DNA of 64,000 nucleotides from Pseudomonas frederiksbergensis (GCF_035751725.1 NZ_CP142104.1:1302001-1366000), one strand, 5' to 3'; numbered from the stretch's first letter, positions 46,711 through 56,938 are shown. The notes: generated by a model not told the origin, from the letters alone. Numbers and translations: made by a program.

Positions 46711-47196
46711 ATGCCGTCATTCGACGTGGTATCCGAACTGGACAAGCACGAAGTCACCAACGCCGTTGAAAACGCCGTCAAGGAACTCGACCGTCGGTAT
46801 GACCTCAAGGGCAAGGGCAGTTTCGAGTTCAAGGAAAAGGACCTGACCGTCAACCTGACCGCCGAGGCCGACTTCCAGCTCGAGGCGATGATCGAGATCC
46901 TCAAGCTGGCGCTGGTCAAGCGCAAGATCGACGTGCAGTGCCTTGAAGTGAAGGATGCCTATGCCTCGGGCAAGGTGATGAAGCAGGAAGCCGTGCTCAA
47001 GGAAGGCATCGACAAGGAACTGGCGAAGAAGATCGTTGCCCACATCAAGGATGCCAAGCTCAAGGTCCAGGCCGCCATCCAGGGCGAGCAGGTGCGCGTG
47101 ACCGGCAAGAAGCGTGACGACTTGCAGGAAGCCATTGCGGCACTGCGCGGCAAGGAATTCGGCATGCCGCTGCAGTTCAATAACTTCCGCGATTGA
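46711..47196 (+). CDS. yajQ: YajQ family protein (nucleotide / cyclic di-GMP-binding)
   Basis: The 161-residue protein matches YajQ ([19 protein letters not shown], then [16 protein letters not shown]). The fold has two ferredoxin-like domains. Some family members bind cyclic di-GMP and act with a transcription factor; others bind nucleotides, and the function here is unproven. Length is normal. It has its own promoter (TATAAT) and leader hairpin. It stands upstream of an inverted REP pair and then mscS, in one direction but as a separate unit. Confidence 0.95.
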   Translation: MPSFDVVSELDKHEVTNAVENAVKELDRRYDLKGKGSFEFKEKDLTVNLTAEADFQLEAMIEILKLALVKRKIDVQCLEVKDAYASGKVMKQEAVLKEGIDKELAKKIVAHIKDAKLKVQAAIQGEQVRVTGKKRDDLQEAIAALRGKEFGMPLQFNNFRD

Positions 47197-47215
47197 TATC
47201 TCAGCCTCAGATACT

Positions 47216-47318
47216 GTGGCGAGGGAGCTTGCTCCCGCTGGCTGCGTAGCAGCTCCTCCGGTGGACGCTGCGCCCTGGAGCGCTAGCTCGGCCATGCGGG
47301 AGCAAGCTCCCTCGCCAC
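47216..47318. repeat. inverted pair of REP palindromes (REPIN)
   Basis: The same 23-base element as at 23220 occurs at 47216-47238 and, inverted, at 47296-47318, in the gap between yajQ and mscS. Second exact REP pair of the window. Confidence 0.88.
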
Positions 47319-47349
47319 AATTGCGTGCAATGGAAACAAGGAGAACACG

Positions 47350-48192
47350 ATGGACTTGAACGCTGAAGTGGACCACTTGGTCAAGGCTTCCCAGGCCTGG
47401 ATACCGATGATCATGGAGTATGGCAGCCGTGTGCTGCTGGCGATCGTCACCCTCGCCATCGGTTGGTGGCTGATCAACAAGGTCACGAAAAAGGTTGGTG
47501 CGCTGCTGGCCTTGCGCAACGCCGACCTGGCGTTGCAAGGGTTTATCAGCACCCTGGCAAACATCATCCTGAAGATATTGCTGATCGTCAGCGTCGCGTC
47601 GATGATCGGCGTGGAAACCACCTCGTTCGTCGCGGCCATCGGTGCCGCAGGCTTGGCGATTGGTTTGGCATTGCAGGGCAGCCTGGCGAACTTCGCCGGT
47701 GGCGTGCTGATCCTGCTGTTCCGTCCGTTTCGTATCGGTGACTGGATCGAAGCCCAGGGAGTCGCGGGGACAGTCGACAGCATCCAGATTTTCCATACTG
47801 TCATTCGTACCGGTGACAACAAGACCGTGATCGTGCCCAACGGCAATCTGTCGAACGGCATCATCACCAACACCAACCGCCAGCCGACCCGCAAAGTCGT
47901 GTTCGACGTGGGCGTGGATTACCAGGCTGACCTGCAAAAGGCTCGGGAAGTGCTGCTGGAATTGGCCAAGGACGAGCGCGTATTGGCCGATCCTGCCCCT
48001 GAAGCGGTGATTTCCATGCTCGGTGACAGCTCGATCACCGTGTCGTTGCGTATTTGGGTGAAGACGGCGGATTATTGGAGCGTGATGTTCATGCTTAATG
48101 AACAGGCACGGGATCGCTTGAAGGATGCCGGGATTGATATTCCGTTTCCGCAACGTGTGATTCGGGTTGTTCAGGAAGGGCCAGCGCAATAA
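47350..48192 (+). CDS. mscS: MscS-type mechanosensitive channel
   Basis: A 280-residue channel of standard E. coli MscS length that opens at membrane stretch to release solutes. It has three N-terminal helices, with the pore helix carrying the AAGLAIGLALQGSLANFAGG type Gly-Ala pattern. The beta domain follows (GVAGTVDSIQIFHTVIRTGDNKTVIVPNG) and the cytoplasmic cage is closed by a short C-terminal strand. The start has an AAGGAG site (AACAAGGAGAACACG). A terminator follows, shared with the convergent porin gene. Confidence 0.95.
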   Translation: MDLNAEVDHLVKASQAWIPMIMEYGSRVLLAIVTLAIGWWLINKVTKKVGALLALRNADLALQGFISTLANIILKILLIVSVASMIGVETTSFVAAIGAAGLAIGLALQGSLANFAGGVLILLFRPFRIGDWIEAQGVAGTVDSIQIFHTVIRTGDNKTVIVPNGNLSNGIITNTNRQPTRKVVFDVGVDYQADLQKAREVLLELAKDERVLADPAPEAVISMLGDSSITVSLRIWVKTADYWSVMFMLNEQARDRLKDAGIDIPFPQRVIRVVQEGPAQ

Positions 48193-48288
48193 CGATTGGA
48201 CTGTAACCTGGCGCTTGAGTCAGGTTATGTTTAGTTAGCTTGCTATTTAACAAGTTGTGTTAAATCTGGCGTTGCAATGGGTATAAAA

Positions 48289-48323
48289 AAACCGCTCACC
48301 TGGATCAGGTGAGCGGTTTTTTG
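48289..48323. terminator. bidirectional intrinsic terminator
   Basis: ACCGCTCACCTG pairs with CAGGTGAGCGGT (loop GAT), A-run before and T-run after; between convergent mscS and the porin gene. Confidence 0.9.
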
Positions 48324-48358
48324 TTTGTTGCGGGTGAAGCTATCGAACTAGTACTGAA

Positions 48359-49648
48359 TTACAAGATGCTCAGTGGGTATTCGACGATTATGCGGAAGTC
48401 GTTGTTGCTGGTGTAATCCGTGTTGGATCTGTCAGTCCGATAGATCGCGCTACGCAGACGGAAAGACAGGTCCTTCGCGGGACCGCTTTGCAGAACGTAT
48501 TTGCTTTCAAAGTCCCATTCGTGGGCTTTGGCGTCGCCTGTAGCGGTAGCGATATTATCGCTGGTGATATAGCGGGTCATGAAGCTCAGCCCAGGGATGC
48601 CGTAGCTCTTCATGTTCAGGTCGTAGCGAGCCTGCCAGGAAACTTCATCTTCGCTGTTGAAGTCGGAATATTGGACGGAGTTGGCAACGTAGACAGTACC
48701 GCCGCCGTCAACGCCGTAGGCGTAGCCGCTATCACCGGACGAGCGCTGGTGAGCCAAGGTGAATTTGTGCGCACCGAGGCTGTAGGCTGCTGCCAGCGAC
48801 CAGATGCGGTTATCAATGTCACCGCTCAGCTCTTGACCCTGACTTTTGCTGTCATAGCCGTTGAAATCGAAGTTCAAGGACTGATCTTCGTTGATCGGCA
48901 GGGTGTAGTTCACGTTGAGGTACTTCTTCTTGAAGTAGTCTTCAATATCCGAAGCCGCTACGCCTGCTACCAAATTGTCAGTGAACTGATAGGTTGCGCC
49001 AGCAATGTTGGCGGATGGAAGACCTGGGCTGTGCCGACCATTGATGCTGTCACGGCCCGTGTAGTTCTGGGCGTTCATCGCGGTGAAGCGGCCAGCGGTC
49101 AGTTCCAGACCCTTGATTTCCTTGCTGGTGATGAGCGTACCAGTAGCGACTTCCGGATTCAGACGGCTATCATCCGTGGAGAACACAGGACTGGCGGTGT
49201 ATTGGTTACCGTACTTCAGAACGGTGTCGGACAAGCGGAATTTGATAGCGCCGCCAACTTCAGACTGGGTGTCTTCTGGGCTACCGTCGTCGCCTGTGCC
49301 GAAGATGCCGTTACCGGTGCGACCTGGGCCGCTATCCAGCTTGACCTGGCCATTGAACAGGGCGTCCACGCCTACACCAACGGTGCCTTGAGTGAAGCCA
49401 GACTCGTAAACAGCCTGTACGCCAAGACCGGTTTCTTCGCGGTAGCCAGTGCTACGTGCTTTGCCAATGTTCTGGTTGTTGGAGGCACCTTTTTTGAAAT
49501 CGCGGTTCATGTACAGCATACGATTTTTAACGGTCAGGCTCTGATCTTCAAAAAAGCCCTTGGACTCCTCTTGGGAGGACGCCACTGCGAACTGCGAAAC
49601 GCTGGCCGATACAGCCAGTGCGATCATGCTCCACTTCATCACGCGCAT
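48359..49648 (-). CDS. oprD: OprD-family outer membrane porin
   Basis: A 429-residue outer-membrane channel of the OprD family, which takes up basic amino acids, peptides or other small substrates depending on the member. The signal peptide is residues 1-24 (cleavage after FAVASSQ-type site). The mature part begins with FFEDQSLTVKNRMLYMNRDF, typical for OprD. The barrel strands run to the C-terminal aromatic end FRIIVEYPLSIL. The start at 49648 has AAGGAG eight bases before. The gene name is used for the family and for its place before HIT and slyX genes, as in P. aeruginosa (from memory); substrate cannot be told. Confidence 0.9.
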   Translation of the reverse strand: MRVMKWSMIALAVSASVSQFAVASSQEESKGFFEDQSLTVKNRMLYMNRDFKKGASNNQNIGKARSTGYREETGLGVQAVYESGFTQGTVGVGVDALFNGQVKLDSGPGRTGNGIFGTGDDGSPEDTQSEVGGAIKFRLSDTVLKYGNQYTASPVFSTDDSRLNPEVATGTLITSKEIKGLELTAGRFTAMNAQNYTGRDSINGRHSPGLPSANIAGATYQFTDNLVAGVAASDIEDYFKKKYLNVNYTLPINEDQSLNFDFNGYDSKSQGQELSGDIDNRIWSLAAAYSLGAHKFTLAHQRSSGDSGYAYGVDGGGTVYVANSVQYSDFNSEDEVSWQARYDLNMKSYGIPGLSFMTRYITSDNIATATGDAKAHEWDFESKYVLQSGPAKDLSFRLRSAIYRTDRSNTDYTSNNDFRIIVEYPLSIL

Positions 49649-50503
49649 CGTGATTTGCTCCTTTGGTTTTTAGAAGAGTACTGCCGTCCCACCTGTTTTT
49701 TTTCTGGGCGGCTCTTTCTTTTTGTGTCGGCGCAAACTTATATCACGACGACATTCTTTGGCGATACTTGCCCATCCAACCTTTCAGCTTCTTTACGACC
49801 ATGTCGCCAATGGCTCGATCCATGTCGTATTTCTGCCGCTCCGGCGCAATCGGACCTGCAACTTGAATGTTGCTTTTTTTCTCCGGCGTCGGTGTAAAGA
49901 GTCCTTGGTTACTGCGCTTGAAGCTCCCTGAGGGCAACCTTGCCACTTTTATTTATAGGCCCGTAGGTTTTCGCGTCCGGCGATCCCCTGCAGGCGATGT
50001 GGGGATGAATGCAACAAGTATGCTCAAATCCGATTTTTGTTCACGTTTTTTTCACATTTTTCATTTTTCAACGGTGAAACCTCATGAAACCGGCCTCCAA
50101 AGGCCTTGTTTTAATTAAGGTTGACTGTCGATGCAGTCTCGTGATTGACGCTTTGAAAGGCCGCGGGACAACCAAAAACGTTACCGGTTCACCCCACAAG
50201 TGAGTAGATCACGGATGCTTCGTGCACTGAGCGTAGACGCGTTGTGCGATTTTGGTGCAAAAAAACTGTTGGCTGTACGAAAAATTTACAGCTCAAGATC
50301 AGCACGCTGCGTCTCTGGTGCGTGTCAGGCACCGTTGCAAACCCCTTGCGCTGAATTGGTGCGCAGCGTCCAAAGCCGGCCCTGGGTCGGTTCGTTATTC
50401 GCGGTGTACCCTTCGCCGTTCAAAGGTATGCTGGACGCCTGTGCCCGAGCGCAGGCCTGTGGGTCGAGCCGGGCTCAATCGATCATGTTAAGGAGTAAGC
50501 ACG
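49649..50503. other. 855-base gap between the porin and HIT genes
   Basis: No gene of convincing quality is seen. The stretch at about 50020-50120 is very AT-rich with T-runs (TTTTTGTTCACGTTTTTTTCAC) and ends in a weak hairpin (GGCCTCCAAAGGCC, then TTGTTTT). A small reverse frame at 49743-49946 lacks a recognisable product. The porin promoter and any regulator sites should lie here. Confidence 0.6.
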
Positions 50504-50929
50504 GTGTTTGCCTTGGATCCACGACTGCAACAAGACACATTGCCCATTGGCGATTTCCCGCTGTGCCGCTTGCTGCTCTCCAATGACTCGAATTACCCGT
50601 GGTTCATCCTCGTGCCGCGACGGGAAAATATCAGTGAATTGTTTCAGTTGGATGACGCTGATCAATTGCAGTTGTGGAAAGAAACCACGGCGCTGGCCGA
50701 AACGCTCAAGGACTCGTTCGACGCCGACAAGCTGAACGTTGCAACCTTGGGTAACGTTGTCAGTCAATTGCACATGCATGTGATCGTGCGCAAGCGAGAG
50801 GATGCCGCCTGGCCGGCGCCGGTCTGGGGGAAACATCCGGCCCGGCCTTATAATGCCGAGCAGGTAGCCGCCATTCGCGAACGGTTGCGAGCGGTGCTTA
50901 CCGATGATTTCAAGTTTCTGGAGGGCTGA
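50504..50929 (+). CDS. HIT-domain protein
   Basis: A 141-residue histidine-triad family protein. The HIT motif is QLHMHVIVR, so the first two histidines are present and the third position is Ile instead of His; the PAWP-type motif AWPAPVWG follows. This variant is common in a proteobacterial HIT subfamily of unknown substrate. The start is the GTG at 50504, with AAGGAG eight bases before. The stop is four bases before slyX, so the two form an operon. Confidence 0.85.
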   Translation: MFALDPRLQQDTLPIGDFPLCRLLLSNDSNYPWFILVPRRENISELFQLDDADQLQLWKETTALAETLKDSFDADKLNVATLGNVVSQLHMHVIVRKREDAAWPAPVWGKHPARPYNAEQVAAIRERLRAVLTDDFKFLEG

Positions 50930-50932
50930 ACC

Positions 50933-51139
50933 ATGAACCTTGAAGACCGTGTAACCGATCTGGAAAGCCGCCTGGCATTCCAGGACGACACCATCCAGGC
51001 GTTGAACGACGTGCTGGTGGAACAGCAACGAATCGTCGAGCGTCTGCAGCTGCAGATGGCGGCGCTTCTCAAGCGCCAGGAAGAAATGGCCGGGCAGTTC
51101 GAATCCTTCGAGGAAGAGGCGCCACCCCCGCATTACTGA
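50933..51139 (+). CDS. slyX: SlyX family protein
   Basis: A 68-residue, mostly coiled-coil protein ([30 protein letters not shown]) with a proline-rich tail (EEEAPPPHY), as in all SlyX proteins. The function is unknown. It follows the HIT gene after three bases and is bounded by a strong bidirectional terminator. Confidence 0.92.
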   Translation: MNLEDRVTDLESRLAFQDDTIQALNDVLVEQQRIVERLQLQMAALLKRQEEMAGQFESFEEEAPPPHY

Positions 51140-51160
51140 CCGGCCCGAACGGCAGGTAAT

Positions 51161-51198
51161 AAAAAACCGCGAGCAGCGAGGCTGCATCGCGGTTTTTT
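51161..51198. terminator. bidirectional intrinsic terminator
   Basis: A long stem, ACCGCGA with TCGCGGT and an inner GCAGC-GAG-GCTGC, flanked by six A's and eight T's; shared by slyX and the convergent cold-shock gene. Confidence 0.9.
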
Positions 51199-51209
51199 TT
51201 ACGCCCGGA

Positions 51210-51815
51210 TCAGCGGCGCGGCAGCGCGGCGATGACGTCTTCGGCTTGCAGGCCTTTGTCGCGATGCATCACCGAGAACTCCACGCGCTGGCCTTCGACC
51301 AGGACGCGGTGGCCTTCGCCACGAATGGCCCGGAAATGCACAAAAATGTCATCGCCGGAGTCGCGGGAGATGAAACCGAACCCCTTGGAAGTGTTGAACC
51401 ACTTCACGGTGCCGGTATCACGGTTGGACATGTCGTAGTTCTGCGGCGCGGCGCTCGGCGACGACTTCTTGTAGAAGCTGACGGCCAGGTGCAGCAATAC
51501 AGCGAGCAAGGCTGCGGCCAGGCTGGAGAGGATAGCGGGTTGGCCGCCAATTTCCGGCATGGGTGCCAGCAGGGTCAGGGTTTGCAAGGCAACAGCCAGC
51601 ACGAGCAAGGCGCTGACAAGGTTTTGCAGTTGATGACGTGGACCTTTGTTCCAGTAAGGGATAACGGGTGCCAGGGTCAGGTTGAGCAGGCCGAAAAACG
51701 CCAGGTACAGCGCATCGGGATGTTGCAGGTAAGGTGTGGCTTCGGAACCCAGGCTAGGGATGAAGGACAGCAGCAGGGCAGCTGCGCCCATTAGCAAGTG
51801 GACGATTTTCAACAT
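51210..51815 (-). CDS. membrane protein with C-terminal cold-shock domain
   Basis: A 201-residue protein in two parts. The N-terminal 115 residues hold about four membrane helices ([70 protein letters not shown]). The C-terminal 70 residues are a cold-shock domain with RNP1 KGFGFI (in [20 protein letters not shown]) and RNP2 DIFVHF, both complete. Cold-shock domains bind single-stranded RNA and DNA; tethering one to the inner membrane is unusual outside this Pseudomonas type. The ATG at 51815 is chosen; longer in-frame starts would add no conserved sequence. Confidence 0.88.
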   Translation of the reverse strand: MLKIVHLLMGAAALLLSFIPSLGSEATPYLQHPDALYLAFFGLLNLTLAPVIPYWNKGPRHQLQNLVSALLVLAVALQTLTLLAPMPEIGGQPAILSSLAAALLAVLLHLAVSFYKKSSPSAAPQNYDMSNRDTGTVKWFNTSKGFGFISRDSGDDIFVHFRAIRGEGHRVLVEGQRVEFSVMHRDKGLQAEDVIAALPRR

Positions 51816-52195
51816 TTTGATTGGCTCACGGTTAAGACAGATCACAAGGAAGAGCTGGTCGGGGGCGGTTCGCTCCAGAAATGAGAGGCGTAGGAACACG
51901 TACCCGAATCAGCCTATGCGCGACGCACCGGAAAATAGGCGTAGCGACACACTGCCTATTTAACAGCAAAGCCCGGGCCTTCTCAAACTCGTTACAGGCG
52001 CGCAGCACGCTGTTCGTCGGCCCGAAGCATAGGTAGGGTGCTTGCCGGACGGGGGGCGATGGATGTTGAATTTCATTGTCTGGCCGGAACCGTCCAACGT
52101 TCCGGCTTGTCGGTTCAGGATGGCTGGCGATTTGTCGCAGGCCCTCGAGGGCGACACCCGCTAGAGTGAATTCACCACCGTCAGGAGATCAACCC
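51816..52195. other. 380-base divergent gap between the cold-shock gene and dps
   Basis: No gene seen. The dps ribosome site CAGGAG is at 52181-52186 and a 12-base palindrome GCCCTCGAGGGC at 52141-52152. Promoters for both genes are expected but not clear. Confidence 0.5.
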
Positions 52196-52669
52196 ATGGC
52201 AATTGATATCGGTATCAGCGAAGAAGATCGCAAATCCATCGTCGACGGGCTTTCGCGGCTACTGTCGGATACCTACGTGTTGTACCTCAAGACCCACAAC
52301 TTCCATTGGAACGTTACCGGGCCGATGTTCCGAACCCTGCACCTGATGTTCGAGGAGCAGTACAACGAGCTGGCGCTCGCCGTGGATTCGATCGCCGAAC
52401 GTATCCGCGCGCTCGGCTTCCCGGCGCCGGGGGCTTATTCGGTGTATGCACGCCTGTCCTCTATAAAGGAAGAAGAGGGGGTGCCTGCCGCCGAGGACAT
52501 GATCCGGCAATTGGTCGAGGGCCAGGAGGCGGTGACGCGTACCGCCCGCGGTATCTTTCCTTTGTTGGACAAAGTCAGTGACGAGCCCACCGCCGACCTC
52601 CTGACCCAGCGCATGCAGGTTCACGAAAAAACCGCCTGGATGTTGCGTTCATTGCTGGAAGATCGCTAA
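52196..52669 (+). CDS. dps: Dps family ferritin-like protein
   Basis: A 157-residue ferritin-like protein that forms a 12-subunit shell, stores iron and protects DNA. The conserved ferroxidase-site residues are visible: [10 protein letters not shown] and later [24 protein letters not shown] (His, Asp, Glu). Length is typical of short Dps without a DNA-binding tail extension. The ATG at 52196 has a CAGGAG site. The gene is transcribed alone, before an RHH-type gene. Confidence 0.95.
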   Translation: MAIDIGISEEDRKSIVDGLSRLLSDTYVLYLKTHNFHWNVTGPMFRTLHLMFEEQYNELALAVDSIAERIRALGFPAPGAYSVYARLSSIKEEEGVPAAEDMIRQLVEGQEAVTRTARGIFPLLDKVSDEPTADLLTQRMQVHEKTAWMLRSLLEDR

Positions 52670-52873
52670 GCCCTGGACAGGCGATGGTGCTGCCGTTGGC
52701 ATCATCGCCTGTCGTTGCGTGTAGGAACGCATGATTCGTCGCCAGCTCCCTGTTGGCTTGTCCTACGTTGATGGTCAAAAAGTCATCTGGAACTGGCGAT
52801 CCAGTTGAGCTTCCATAGAGCCACAGATCGGTTGTTCCGACTGAGGTTCGTATGGCAAAGGAGTGTCAACGGT

Positions 52874-53218
52874 ATGATTCAAGGAAAAGACCCCAGGGAA
52901 AATATGCGCGGATGTCCGCAGTCCGTGAAGATCGACCCGTTCGTCAGTGGTTTCGACATGCAACTGGCCCGCCCGCTGGCGCGCTCCATCCGACTCAATG
53001 GGTTCGCCACCTGCCTGCGGCTGGAGCAGGTCTATTGGGATATCCTCGGTGACATGGCCCAGCTCAACTGTTGTTCCGTCAGCGCCTTGCTGTCCCATGT
53101 GGATCGGGAGGTGCACTTGCGTCATGGCGGCGTGCGCAATTTCAGTGGCCTGGTGCGCGTTGTCTGCGTGGTCCACAGCCTGAAGGAAATGAACACGGGT
53201 CATGCAAGTCTCGATTGA
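52874..53218 (+). CDS. ribbon-helix-helix domain protein
   Basis: A 114-residue protein with a C-terminal ribbon-helix-helix domain of the RHH_4 type (RSIRLNGFATCLRLEQVYWDILGDMAQ, then SVSALLSHVDREV). Such proteins occur as small DNA-binding or regulatory proteins in proteobacteria. The target is unknown. The start at 52874 has AAAGGAG ten bases before. Confidence 0.75.
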   Translation: MIQGKDPRENMRGCPQSVKIDPFVSGFDMQLARPLARSIRLNGFATCLRLEQVYWDILGDMAQLNCCSVSALLSHVDREVHLRHGGVRNFSGLVRVVCVVHSLKEMNTGHASLD

Positions 53219-53274
53219 CCTGTTATCGGCAATGACTGTGCGGTCTTACGGCTGCACAGGCCGCATTTAATGGA

Positions 53275-53311
53275 TATAATCCCGCTCTTTGCCGCAAAGC
53301 CGGGCTTTGCG
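53275..53311 (+). promoter_or_regulatory. -10 and leader hairpin before the FmdB-like gene
   Basis: TATAAT at 53275-53280 is followed by CGCAAAGC-CGG-GCTTTGCG (53293-53311), a perfect 8-base stem with a three-base loop, 28 bases before the start codon. Confidence 0.5.
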
Positions 53312-53339
53312 TGAATAACCTGATTGCCGAGACAACCCC

Positions 53340-53561
53340 ATGCCGATGTACGACTATCAATGTGCTTCCTGTGGTCATCAGATGGAAGCCATTCAAAAAA
53401 TCAGCGCGGCACCGCTGGTCGATTGCCCCGCCTGCCAGGCGCCAGAGCTGAAAAAGATGCTGTCCATGCCAGGATTCCGCCTCGGCGGCACCGGCTGGTA
53501 TGAAACCGACTTCAAGACCGGCGCCAAGAAGAACCTGGCCGGTGGCGACAAAGCTGACTAA
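53340..53561 (+). CDS. FmdB-family zinc-ribbon protein
   Basis: A 73-residue protein with a zinc ribbon: CASCG and CPAC supply the four cysteine ligands. The family is named after FmdB, but its role is unknown. The C-terminus (KKMLSMPGFRLGGTGWYETDF) is a conserved pattern. It is followed by aspS after 75 bases, as in many pseudomonads. Confidence 0.93.
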   Translation: MPMYDYQCASCGHQMEAIQKISAAPLVDCPACQAPELKKMLSMPGFRLGGTGWYETDFKTGAKKNLAGGDKAD

Positions 53562-53636
53562 GTTGAACACGCGCGAGTTCTTGCACGGGCAGGGCCTCCA
53601 ACCGAATGTCGAATTACGAGAAGTGAAACCACTACC

Positions 53637-55412
53637 ATGATGCGCAGCCATTATTGCGGCCAACTGAACGAAAGCCTGGAAGGCCAGGAAGTTACTCTTT
53701 GCGGATGGGTTCATCGTCGCCGTGACCATGGCGGGGTGATTTTCCTCGATATCCGTGATCGTGAAGGCCTGGCCCAGGTAGTGTTCGATCCTGACCGCGC
53801 TGAAACCTTCGCCACCGCCGACCGCGTGCGCAGCGAATACGTCGTCAAGATCACCGGCAAGGTGCGCCTGCGTCCGGCCGGCGCCGGCAACGCCAACATG
53901 GCGTCCGGCATGATCGAAGTGCTGGGCTACGAGCTGGAAGTGCTCAACGAAGCGGAAACCCCGCCGTTCCCACTCAATGAATACTCCGACGTCGGTGAAG
54001 AAACCCGCCTGCGCTACCGCTTCATCGACCTGCGTCGTCCGGAAATGGCCGAGAAGCTGCGCCTGCGTTCGCGCATGACCACCAGCATCCGTCGCTACCT
54101 GGATGAAAACGGCTTCCTTGACGTCGAGACACCGATCCTGACCCGCGCCACGCCGGAAGGCGCCCGCGATTACCTGGTGCCGAGCCGTACCCACCCCGGC
54201 AGCTTCTTTGCCTTGCCGCAATCGCCACAGCTGTTCAAGCAACTGCTGATGGTGGCCGGGTTCGATCGCTACTACCAGATCGCCAAGTGCTTCCGCGACG
54301 AAGACCTGCGTGCCGACCGTCAGCCTGAGTTCACTCAGATCGACATCGAGACCAGCTTCCTCGACGAAAAAGACATCATGGGCCTGACCGAAGGCATGAT
54401 CCGCAACCTGTTCAAGGAAGTGCTGGACCTGGAATTCGGCGAGTTCCCGCACATGACCTTCGAAGAGGCCATGCGCCGCTACGGTTCCGACAAGCCGGAC
54501 CTGCGTAACCCGCTGGAGCTGGTGGACGTGGCCGACCAGCTCAAGGAAGTCGAGTTCAAGGTGTTCAGCGGGCCGGCCAACGACCCGAAATGCCGTATCG
54601 CTGCCCTGCGCGTACCAGGCGGCGCGAGCATGCCGCGCAAGCAGATCGACGATTACACCAAGTTCGTCGGCATCTACGGCGCCAAGGGGCTGGCCTACAT
54701 CAAGGTCAACGAGCGTGCCGCAGGCATTGATGGCCTGCAATCGCCGATCGTGAAGAACATCCCGGAAGCCAACCTCAACGTGATCCTCGATCGCGTCGGC
54801 GCAGTCGATGGCGACATCGTGTTCTTCGGCGCCGACAAGGCCAAGATCGTCAGCGAAGCTCTGGGTGCGCTGCGCATCAAGCTGGGCCACGACCTGAAGC
54901 TGCTGACCTGCGAGTGGGCCCCGATGTGGGTCGTCGACTTCCCGATGTTCGAAGAAAACGACGACGGCAGCTTCTCCGCGCTGCACCACCCGTTCACCGC
55001 GCCCAAGTGCTCGCCTGAAGAGTTGGAGGCCAACCCGGCCGGCGCGCTTTCCCGTGCCTACGACATGGTCCTGAACGGCACCGAGCTGGGTGGCGGCTCG
55101 ATCCGTATCCACCGCAAGGAAATGCAGCAGGCGGTGTTCCGCCTGTTGGGTATCGATGAGGCTGAACAGGAAGAGAAGTTCGGCTTCCTGATGGACGCCC
55201 TGAAGTTCGGTGCGCCGCCCCACGGTGGCCTGGCCTTCGGCCTGGATCGCCTGGTGATGCTGATGACCGGCGCCCAGTCGATCCGTGAAGTGATCGCGTT
55301 CCCGAAAACCCAGAGCGCGGCCGATGTCATGACCCAGGCCCCGGGCGTGGTGGACGCCAAGGCGTTGCGCGAGTTGCACATTCGTCTGCGTGAACAGCCA
55401 AAGGCTGAGTAA
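53637..55412 (+). CDS. aspS: aspartyl-tRNA synthetase
   Basis: The enzyme attaches aspartate to tRNA-Asp. The 591-residue class II protein carries the OB-fold anticodon domain (residues 1-110, [21 protein letters not shown]), motif 2 ([16 protein letters not shown]) and motif 3 ([15 protein letters not shown]), with the bacterial GAD insert between. Pseudomonas AspRS lacks strong discrimination between Asp and Asn tRNA in many species; this cannot be told here. MMRSHYCGQ is used as the start, as usual in the genus. A hairpin terminator follows. Confidence 0.98.
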   Translation: MMRSHYCGQLNESLEGQEVTLCGWVHRRRDHGGVIFLDIRDREGLAQVVFDPDRAETFATADRVRSEYVVKITGKVRLRPAGAGNANMASGMIEVLGYELEVLNEAETPPFPLNEYSDVGEETRLRYRFIDLRRPEMAEKLRLRSRMTTSIRRYLDENGFLDVETPILTRATPEGARDYLVPSRTHPGSFFALPQSPQLFKQLLMVAGFDRYYQIAKCFRDEDLRADRQPEFTQIDIETSFLDEKDIMGLTEGMIRNLFKEVLDLEFGEFPHMTFEEAMRRYGSDKPDLRNPLELVDVADQLKEVEFKVFSGPANDPKCRIAALRVPGGASMPRKQIDDYTKFVGIYGAKGLAYIKVNERAAGIDGLQSPIVKNIPEANLNVILDRVGAVDGDIVFFGADKAKIVSEALGALRIKLGHDLKLLTCEWAPMWVVDFPMFEENDDGSFSALHHPFTAPKCSPEELEANPAGALSRAYDMVLNGTELGGGSIRIHRKEMQQAVFRLLGIDEAEQEEKFGFLMDALKFGAPPHGGLAFGLDRLVMLMTGAQSIREVIAFPKTQSAADVMTQAPGVVDAKALRELHIRLREQPKAE

Positions 55413-55428
55413 GGCTGGCACCTGAGAG

Positions 55429-55452
55429 GGCGCATCTTCGGATGCGCCTTTT
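55429..55452 (+). terminator. intrinsic terminator after aspS
   Basis: GGCGCATC-TTCG-GATGCGCC, a perfect 8-base stem with a stable TTCG loop, then TTTT. Confidence 0.9.
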
Positions 55453-55532
55453 CATTGGGGTCGATATTTCTGATTGCCGGCCGCTGCTCAAGAGCAGGGC
55501 GGGCAATGTTCCAAAGCGAAACGGAGCGAGTT

Positions 55533-56279
55533 ATGGCAGGTCATTCCAAGTGGGCGAACATCAAGCACCGCAAAGAACGTCAGGATGCCAAGAGAGGCAA
55601 GATATTCACCAAGTGGATCCGTGAGCTGACAGTCGCGGCCCGCCAGGGTGGCGGTGACCCGGGCTCCAACCCGCGCCTGCGCCTGGCCCTGGACAAGGCC
55701 TTGGGCGCGAACATGAGCCGCGACATCATTGACCGGGCAATCGCCCGTGGCGCTGGTGCCACCGAGGCCGACAACGTCGAAGAGCTGACCTATGAAGGTT
55801 ACGGCCCGGGCGGCGTGGCGGTGATGGTCGAGTGCATGACCGACAACCGCAACCGGACCGCCGCGGCCGTGCGCCATGCGTTCAGCAAGTGCGGCGGCAA
55901 CCTGGGCACCGACGGTTCGGTGGCTTACCTGTTCGAGCGCAAGGGCCAGATCAGCTTCGCGCCGGGCCTCGACGAAGATGCCCTGACAGAGGCGGCGCTG
56001 GAAGCCGACGCCGATGATGTGGTCGGTCACGAGGACGGTTCATTTGACGTGTTCACGTCGTTCGCCAGCTTCTACGCCGTGCGCAACGCCCTGGAGGCCG
56101 CGGGATTCAAGCCGGCCGACGCGGAAATCGTCATGCAGCCGACCACCAGTGCCGAACTCGACCTTGAAGGGGCCGAGAAGGTGCTCAAGCTGATCGACAT
56201 GCTGGAAGACCTGGACGACGTGCAGAACGTCTATTCCAACGCTGATATTCCGGAGTCGGTGGCTGAACAGCTCGGCTGA
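55533..56279 (+). CDS. yebC: YebC/PmpR family protein
   Basis: A 248-residue YebC-family protein ([23 protein letters not shown] at the N-terminus, shortened here to the key residues). Family members have been described as transcription regulators, such as PmpR in P. aeruginosa, and more recently as translation factors that help at proline stretches; the role here is unproven. The start at 55533 follows GGAGCG. It precedes ruvC, as in most gammaproteobacteria, with a REP palindrome in between. Confidence 0.96.
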   Translation: MAGHSKWANIKHRKERQDAKRGKIFTKWIRELTVAARQGGGDPGSNPRLRLALDKALGANMSRDIIDRAIARGAGATEADNVEELTYEGYGPGGVAVMVECMTDNRNRTAAAVRHAFSKCGGNLGTDGSVAYLFERKGQISFAPGLDEDALTEAALEADADDVVGHEDGSFDVFTSFASFYAVRNALEAAGFKPADAEIVMQPTTSAELDLEGAEKVLKLIDMLEDLDDVQNVYSNADIPESVAEQLG

Positions 56280-56321
56280 CAGGCCTAATGCTGCTCACCC
56301 AAGGTTTGGTTTGTAATCATT

Positions 56322-56348
56322 GTGGCGAGGAGCTTGCTCCCTCGCCAC
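56322..56348. repeat. REP palindrome
   Basis: A 27-base palindrome, GTGGCGAGGAGC.. ending CTCCCTCGCCAC, between yebC and ruvC. Confidence 0.8.
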
Positions 56349-56413
56349 GGATTCACTGCAAGCCTTTGATGAGCTGTATCCTCTTGTAACCCGCATTACC
56401 TTTCGCAGGCGTT

Positions 56414-56938
56414 ATGACTTTAATCCTTGGTATCGACCCCGGTTCGCGCATCACCGGCTACGGCGTGGTTCGCGATACCGGGCGCGGCTGCGTGTACGTC
56501 GCGTCTGGCTGCATCCGCACCGGCGGGGGTGAGCTGCATGAGCGCTTGCAGATCGTTTATCGCGGCGTGCGCGAAGTCATCCAGACCTACGGCCCGGTGA
56601 CCATGGGCATTGAAAAGGTTTTCATGGCCCGTAATGCCGATTCGGCCCTGAAGCTGGGGCAGGCCCGGGGCGCGGCGATCGTGGCGGGCGCCGAGGAGAA
56701 CCTGGAGATCGCCGAGTACACCGCGACTCAGGTCAAGCAGGCGGTCGTCGGCACCGGCGCGGCGAACAAGGAGCAGGTGCAGATGATGGTGATGCACTTG
56801 TTGAAATTGGTCAGCAAGCCGCAGATCGACGCGTCCGACGCCCTGGCCATCGCCATTTGCCATGCCCATACCCGCTCCAGCCTGTTGCCCCATGGCCTGG
56901 GAACCGCACGCAGTCGTGGCGGGCGCCTGCGTCTCTGA
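56414..56938 (+). CDS. ruvC: Holliday junction resolvase RuvC
   Basis: RuvC cuts Holliday junctions as a dimer after branch migration by RuvAB. The 174-residue protein has the four acidic catalytic residues in their usual places: Asp in [13 protein letters not shown] near the N-terminus, Glu in GIEKVF, and two Asp in [14 protein letters not shown]. It is followed after 113 bases by ruvA, and then ruvB directly. Confidence 0.97.
   Translation: MTLILGIDPGSRITGYGVVRDTGRGCVYVASGCIRTGGGELHERLQIVYRGVREVIQTYGPVTMGIEKVFMARNADSALKLGQARGAAIVAGAEENLEIAEYTATQVKQAVVGTGAANKEQVQMMVMHLLKLVSKPQIDASDALAIAICHAHTRSSLLPHGLGTARSRGGRLRL

Noticed and set aside
49743..49946. Small reverse frame in the porin gap
   Set aside because: No ribosome site of note, no recognisable product, and the codon use does not look like the neighbouring genes.
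53223..55421. Long reverse frame opposite aspS (732 codons)
   Set aside because: Antisense shadow of AspRS; no domain motif.
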